Below, in pieces: positions 59,954-64,000 of a stretch of DNA of 64,000 bases; the stretch's first letter is position 1, and each line of letters starts with the position of its first letter. Where the stretch lies: positions 1-64,000 of the forward strand of contig CASELF010000042.1 of the NCBI GenBank assembly GCA_949288725.1, given 5' to 3'. The stretch comes from an uncultured bacterium (GTDB lineage: Bacteria; Cyanobacteriota; Vampirovibrionia; Gastranaerophilales; Gastranaerophilaceae). Both the position numbers and the translations under genes were made by a program. The notes under the pieces were generated by a model. That model did no database searches. It was not told the origin of the DNA and saw only the letters and a program-made list of their open reading frames with translations.

Positions 59954-61957
59954 TTATTCTTCTGTTATATCCCAAACTTCCAAAATATCATCAGGTATAT
60001 TATCTAAAAATCTTGATGGTTTTGATAATACCATATTCATTGAATAATCATACATATCAACAGGATATGTAATATATAAATTATTCTTGGCACGAGTTGC
60101 TGCGACATACATCAATCGTAATTCTTCGTCCATTTCTTCTTCTGAATTAAATGAATATGCACTTGGAAATCTTCCATCAACGGCGCCTATTATAAATACA
60201 CTATCCCATTCAAGTCCTTTGGCGGAATGTATTGTTGAAATTGTTAGGGCTTCATCATCACTGTTGTTTTTATACATTCCTTCAACACTTGCATCAGGCG
60301 GTTCTAGTGCAAGGTCACTTATAAAATCTTCTAAGTTTGAATATTGCGTTGCTAAGTATTCGAAATGATCTAAATCTTTTTCACGTTTATTAAAGTCATC
60401 ATATTTATCTTTCAGTATCGGGCGATAGTAGGCAATAACTTTTTCTACAATTTCTGACGGGTTTTCTGTTGCTAAGGAATGTCTTATTTTATCAAGTGTT
60501 TGAAGCATAGGTGCTATACTTGAAACTTTGTTTGAGGGCAGAAGTTTAATATCAGGATTTAGTTGTCCTTTTATAATAGGAATTACATTGTTTACTGTTG
60601 ATGCGCCAACACCTTTTAATAAAAGTAAAATCCTTGTTAAACTAATGATATCATCAGGATTAATTATTACTCTTAAATGAGCAACAATATCTTTTATGTG
60701 TGCTGTTTCCATAAATTTTGGCCCGCCAAATTTTTGATATGGAATTGCACGTTTTGATAATTCTATTTCTAATGCGTACGACATTCGGGCATTTCTTGCA
60801 AGAACGCATATATCTGATAAACTGATATCTTCATCCAACAGTTCTAAAATTCTTTGACAGATAAAATCTGCTTCCATTTGTGTATCTTTTGCGCAAATCA
60901 ATGCAGGTACGACAGGTGAATCTATGGTAGAAAATAATGTTTTGTCATATTTTTCTTTTGCTTGAGCGATAAGTGCATTGGTGAATTTTAGAATATTTTT
61001 AGTGCTTCTGTAATTTTGTTCAAGTTTAATAATTGTTGTGTTTGGAAAGATTTTTGGAAAATCCAAAATGTTTCGATAATTTGCTCCCCTAAAAGAATAA
61101 ATACTTTGAGCATCATCACCTACTGCCATAATGTTGTTATGTTCTGAGGCTAAAAGTTTTATTACATCTGCTTGTAATGTATTTGTATCTTGGTATTCAT
61201 CAACCATTATGTATTGATATTGGTTTGATAATTTCTTGCGTAAGTTTTCGTTATTTTCTAAAAGTAATTTCACGTATAATAATAAATCATCATAATCCAG
61301 TACGGAATTTTCTCTTTTGTATGCGACATAGGCTTTGTGAATTTCTATTATACTGTCTTCGCAGTGTGAAAATTGCGGAAATTCTTCTGATATTATTTGT
61401 TTTGTCGGGGTTTCTTTGTTTACACTTTTTGAGTAAATTTCAAGAATTGTACTTTTTTTAGGAAATCTTTCTTCTTTTTTAGGAAATAATTGTCCTGTGA
61501 TATGCGAAATTATATCTTCGCAATCAGATTTGTCTAAAATTGTAAAATTGTTTTTTAGTTTTAAATATTTAGCATATTTTCTCAAAATAATATTTGCAAA
61601 AGAATGAAATGTTCCGCCTGCAACTTTTTCGCATCTGTCATCAAGTACTAAGGATGCTCTGGAAAGCATTTCTGCGGCTGCTTTTTTTGTGAAGGTCAAA
61701 AGCAAAATATTTTCAGGCTGTATTCCATCTTCAATTAGTCGTGCTACTCTATATGTTAATGTCTTTGTTTTTCCTGAGCCTGCTCCTGCGATAACAAGTA
61801 TTGGTCCTTTTTTTGTGACAACAGCTGATAATTGTGCAGGATTAAGATCATTTTCGTAATTAACCTTGTAGTCGGTTTTTAATGGCTCTTTTTTCTTCAG
61901 CACATATTTTTTGCGTATAGGTTTTTTCTCTTCTATTGCTACAATATTATCTGTCAT
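59954..61957 (-). CDS. UvrD/Rep-family helicase (second)
   Basis: 667 residues, SF1A helicase distinct from the PcrA at 37.5 kb: Walker A AGAGSGKT, LLTFTKKAAAEMLSRA, GTFHSFANIIL, DEYQDTN, GDDAQSIYSFRGANY, LEQNYRSTKNI, STIHSAKGLEWDSVFI, LRLMYVAATRAKNNLYI. A basic N-terminal extension (1-33) and no Tudor-like C terminus. Likely a paralogue for R-loop or recombination work, given the rnhA neighbour. Confidence 0.94.
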   Translation of the reverse strand: MTDNIVAIEEKKPIRKKYVLKKKEPLKTDYKVNYENDLNPAQLSAVVTKKGPILVIAGAGSGKTKTLTYRVARLIEDGIQPENILLLTFTKKAAAEMLSRASLVLDDRCEKVAGGTFHSFANIILRKYAKYLKLKNNFTILDKSDCEDIISHITGQLFPKKEERFPKKSTILEIYSKSVNKETPTKQIISEEFPQFSHCEDSIIEIHKAYVAYKRENSVLDYDDLLLYVKLLLENNENLRKKLSNQYQYIMVDEYQDTNTLQADVIKLLASEHNNIMAVGDDAQSIYSFRGANYRNILDFPKIFPNTTIIKLEQNYRSTKNILKFTNALIAQAKEKYDKTLFSTIDSPVVPALICAKDTQMEADFICQRILELLDEDISLSDICVLARNARMSYALEIELSKRAIPYQKFGGPKFMETAHIKDIVAHLRVIINPDDIISLTRILLLLKGVGASTVNNVIPIIKGQLNPDIKLLPSNKVSSIAPMLQTLDKIRHSLATENPSEIVEKVIAYYRPILKDKYDDFNKREKDLDHFEYLATQYSNLEDFISDLALEPPDASVEGMYKNNSDDEALTISTIHSAKGLEWDSVFIIGAVDGRFPSAYSFNSEEEMDEELRLMYVAATRAKNNLYITYPVDMYDYSMNMVLSKPSRFLDNIPDDILEVWDITEE

Positions 61958-62113
61958 ATCTAGTCTATTATAATGCAGTGTTTATCTGTTTTTCAATCAG
62001 GATTTGTAAATTTTTAATAAGATAAGATCTATTATTAACTTTGTAACAATTTTTTTTAATTCTGAAAATCTCTCCTTTTTAAAAACTTAAATATAATAAG
62101 AGAGATTGTTATT

Positions 62114-62314
62114 ATGTTAAATAAAATTGAAGAAGTACAACGTCAATATACATACGCTGTACAGCCTGTAAAACTTTTTGAAACACAAAATAATCAGGCT
62201 GCACAAAAAAGTATGTTCGATTTTACTAATAGAATCAAGCAATCCGGAAACAATCCGTTTCATCCGGATATATCAAATACAAATAAAGGAGGTAAACTCG
62301 ATATTTTAGGTTAA
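62114..62314 (+). CDS. Small hypothetical protein, 66 residues
   Basis: MLNKIEEVQRQYTYAVQPVKLFETQNNQAAQKSMFDFTN, ending NTNKGGKLDILG. Polar, probably partly disordered. Only AGAGAG upstream as ribosome site. Its stop abuts the convergent stop at 62315. Unknown. Confidence 0.55.
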   Translation: MLNKIEEVQRQYTYAVQPVKLFETQNNQAAQKSMFDFTNRIKQSGNNPFHPDISNTNKGGKLDILG

Positions 62315-62560
62315 CTATGCAAGACAGTCGTATTTAAGACCACTTGGCATATAACCCGGTAAAAGCGGATTACCGTTTTTATCTGTAACAGGAACTGTAG
62401 CTCCGTGTTCAGGCGCACGTTCATATTTGATAGCCGCAATATTAGCATTTTGAGATGGGTTTGTAACTCCAAGAAATGGCACTCTAGTCCGTTGCGCTCT
62501 TTGAACGCTTGTCGGATTTAAAAATGATACTAATAGACTTTGTCCTGTAAGTGTTGCCAT
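62315..62560 (-). CDS. Small hypothetical protein with VPFLG motif, 81 residues
   Basis: MATLTGQSLLVSFLNPTSVQRAQRTRVPFLGVTNPSQNANIAAIKYE, then EHGATVPVTDKNGNPLLPGYMPSG. No signal or membrane helix. VPFLG parallels the VAFTG/VPFTG motif of other unknown proteins. Unknown function. Confidence 0.6.
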   Translation of the reverse strand: MATLTGQSLLVSFLNPTSVQRAQRTRVPFLGVTNPSQNANIAAIKYERAPEHGATVPVTDKNGNPLLPGYMPSGLKYDCLA

Positions 62561-62582
62561 AATTTAACCCAATTTTTCCCTT

Positions 62583-62611
62583 ATATTATTATAAAGAAAA
62601 AATGTTGTCAA
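62583..62611 (-). promoter_or_regulatory. Promoter of the 81-residue protein
   Basis: TTGACA (62606-62611), 17 bases, TAATAT (62583-62588) on the minus strand, ending 22 bases before the ATG. Confidence 0.7.
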
Positions 62612-62656
62612 AAATTGCGTAATTTCTTGCGTTTTATTAAGAAATATTACTATAAA

Positions 62657-62818
62657 TTATATTAAATACGCATTATTCTTATAATTCGCTCTAAATGTCG
62701 GTCTGTTCAAATTTAACCTTTGAGGAATTTGATAAGGTTTTTCTTCTCTTTTTTCCTTAAAGTTTTTTAATCCTATTGCAGGAACTTCGTCCTTGATAAA
62801 AATTTTCAACAATTCCAT
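62657..62818 (-). CDS. Small hypothetical protein, 53 residues
   Basis: ATG at 62818 with AAGGA upstream, 53 codons plus stop. Begins MELLKIFIKDEVPAIGLKNF, then a basic KEKREEKPYQIPQRLNLNRPTFRANY and ends AYLI. The VPAIGLKNF stretch recalls the motif of its neighbours. Unknown; moderate chance of being real. Confidence 0.5.
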   Translation of the reverse strand: MELLKIFIKDEVPAIGLKNFKEKREEKPYQIPQRLNLNRPTFRANYKNNAYLI

Positions 62819-62897
62819 ACTATACCAATCCTTCTTTTTTTCATGTATAATATATTTTAATAACGTTTATGGAAAAGTCAAAAAGGAGATTATAATT

Positions 62898-63107
62898 ATG
62901 GCAGAAAAAGTTACTAAAGAAATGAATATTTTAGAAATCGCACAAAAACACCCTGAAAGTATTGAAGTATTTCATAGATACGGTTTAGGTTGTCTTGGTT
63001 GCGCTGCTGCTAGATTTGAAAATCTTGAAGCAGGTGCTAAAGTTCACGGTTACAACGCTGATGATATGGTTGCTGATATCAATGCACTAATTGAAGCAGT
63101 TGAATAG
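62898..63107 (+). CDS. DUF1858 domain protein
   Basis: 69 residues from ATG 62898 (AAAAGGAG upstream); the frame runs much further upstream but those codons are not protein-like. NILEIAQKHPESIEVFHRYGLGCLGCAAARFENLEAGAKVHGYN fits DUF1858, with Cys32-x-x-Cys35. Members are small redox or cluster-associated proteins often found with hybrid-cluster or iron-sulfur biology; exact role unknown. Monocistronic. Confidence 0.92.
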   Translation: MAEKVTKEMNILEIAQKHPESIEVFHRYGLGCLGCAAARFENLEAGAKVHGYNADDMVADINALIEAVE

Positions 63108-63123
63108 TTTTAATAATTTTCAT

Positions 63124-63170
63124 AAAAAATCCTAAAATGTTTAATTCGGTTAAATGTTTTAGGATTTTTT
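63124..63170 (+). terminator. Terminator of the DUF1858 gene
   Basis: AAAAAATCCTAAAA and TTTTAGGATTTTTT outer arms, with further pairing inside and loop TTCGG, ending in T8. Confidence 0.9.
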
Positions 63171-63220
63171 TTGTGTTATTATTATATAGGTCTAATAGTT
63201 TAGGAGTTAATAATTTAGTT

Positions 63221-64000
63221 ATGCGTGTGTCTGCGGTAAATGATAGAATTGCTTTTGGGCGAGAATTGAAGTCTGGTGAAATTAATGAATTTGTAAAGGT
63301 TAGGGATGAGGCAAAAAAATTGGTCGGACAAAACGGGATGTCTATTTTTATTGTGCATGATCCTTGTTTGCCAAGAGAAAAATCTATGGATACCGGTTTA
63401 GGTAATCTTGCAACTAAAGAGGCTAAAGACTTTTTTGAATATATGAAAACTTATTTAGGGTTTAATACTGTTGAGGTTTTGCCATCAGGTGAAGTTGCTC
63501 CTTTCAAGGGCGCTTATTGTGCTTATGCAGGTACGGCTTTATCTTTAGGTAATCATCAAATTAACCCTTATTTATTGACTACTTCTCAGTTTGAGAAAAT
63601 TTTGAAACCCAGAGAATATAATCAAATTGTCGAAGCAAACAAGGCAGATAATCTTGGTGAGTGGCATGCAAATTTCAAAAATGTTATGAATGATGATTCT
63701 GCTCAAGATAATGCTTTAAAAATTGCGTATAAAAGATTTCAAAAACTTCCGCAAAATTCAAAGTTGAAAAGTCAGTATGAAACTTTTGTTACACAAAATA
63801 ATGACTGGCTTGAACCTAAAGGGATTTTCAAGGTTTTATATAAAAATTATAAAACTCATAATTTTGACAATTGGCCTGATGAAATTGATAAAAATTTGTA
63901 TAATCCCGATTTTGACAACGAAAAAAGGAAAACTAGAATTAATGCCTTGAATAAAGAGTATTCTGAGGAAATTGATTTTTATAAATTTAAACAATTTCTT
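63221..64000 (+). CDS. Divergent 4-alpha-glucanotransferase (MalQ)-like protein, N-terminal part
   Basis: 260 codons to the window edge, no stop. The ATG follows stops in frame and a TAGGAG 14 bases upstream. MalQ features: SIFIVHDPCLP, TGLGNLATKEAKDFFEYMKTYLGFNTVEVLPSGEVAPFKGAYCAYAGTALSLGNHQINP (the SAFAGNP region altered to CAYAGTA), and DWLEPKGIFKVLYKNY with NFDNWP. The catalytic residues lie beyond the edge. Residues 1-16 include DRIAFGRELKS, an IAFG motif like that of the unknown proteins here, absent from normal MalQ. It may be a modified paralogue. Confidence 0.75.
   Translation, partial: MRVSAVNDRIAFGRELKSGEINEFVKVRDEAKKLVGQNGMSIFIVHDPCLPREKSMDTGLGNLATKEAKDFFEYMKTYLGFNTVEVLPSGEVAPFKGAYCAYAGTALSLGNHQINPYLLTTSQFEKILKPREYNQIVEANKADNLGEWHANFKNVMNDDSAQDNALKIAYKRFQKLPQNSKLKSQYETFVTQNNDWLEPKGIFKVLYKNYKTHNFDNWPDEIDKNLYNPDFDNEKRKTRINALNKEYSEEIDFYKFKQFL

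Noticed and set aside
62793-62897. N-terminal extension of the DUF1858 protein
   Set aside because: A strong AAAAGGAG lies directly before the inner ATG, and the upstream residues are hydrophobic translation of promoter DNA.
1-64000. CRISPR arrays, insertion sequences, prophage or integrase genes
   Set aside because: No evenly spaced identical repeats, no transposase, integrase or phage structural proteins were found.

Overview
The window is AT-rich chromosomal DNA from a Gram-negative-type bacterium, most likely a non-photosynthetic relative of Cyanobacteria (Melainabacteria/Vampirovibrionia, probably Gastranaerophilales). Visible support: GyrA carries the cyanobacterial-type box [10 protein letters not shown] instead of QRRGGKG; LptB and an LptF/LptG-type permease imply an outer membrane; a short stand-alone SLOG/DprA-like protein resembles a cyanobacterial family; none of the three tRNA genes encodes its 3' CCA; and there is a type IV-pilin-like protein beginning TTKRFGFTLAEVLITLG. 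The assignment comes from reading protein sequences, not from a search.

Layout. 1-5.4 kb: tRNA-Met, a PC4-like protein, gyrA, hom, rpmB. 5.7-10.5 kb: lptB/lptF-like/phosphodiester-glycosidase operon, a matrixin-like protease, ybaB-recR. 10.5-18.5 kb: a 56-codon gene, LCP-family protein, nitroreductase, LemA, tRNA-Arg, a CHAP-like protein, the bioF-bioG-bioC operon and two chromate-transporter halves. 18.6-23.6 kb: a 699-residue membrane protein, trmFO, a DUF2130 protein. 23.7-31.7 kb: a co-directional surface-polymer cluster (two CDP-glycerol/ribitol-phosphate transferases, a fused ribitol-5-phosphate cytidylyltransferase/reductase, a HAD protein) running into a DNA adenine methylase. 32-35.5 kb: an MFS exporter divergent from a DtxR-type regulator that overlaps an unknown membrane protein. 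35.6-45.3 kb: HEAT-repeat and DprA-like pair, pcrA, an isolated rpsH-rplF-rplR group with structured leaders, secA. 45.4-54.5 kb: TPR protein, homocitrate-synthase-type enzyme, pilin, GH57 enzyme, AGCS symporter plus ACT protein. 54.5-64 kb: accessory-looking hypothetical proteins, tRNA-Gly, DUF2971, an HEXXH protein, thioredoxin, a UvrD-like helicase with rnhA, three very small genes, a DUF1858 protein and the start of a divergent MalQ-like gene.

How it fits together. Most of the window is housekeeping: replication, translation, secretion, LPS transport, biotin and amino-acid synthesis. The accessory layer has three themes. First, surface biology: LPS export, a CDP-ribitol/teichoic-like cluster, LCP and pilin proteins. 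Second, proteins with a short motif of the form hydrophobic-x-F-(T/G/L)-G near the N terminus. Third, a compact metalloregulatory locus in which a 22-bp palindrome sits exactly between and over the -35/-10 of the dtxR promoter and recurs after the downstream unknown membrane gene. That locus and the short-motif proteins are the best candidates for undescribed biology.

Limits: no similarity search or structure prediction could be run. Names rest on motifs, length and gene context; protein starts were revised where a Shine-Dalgarno sequence or family length argued for it.
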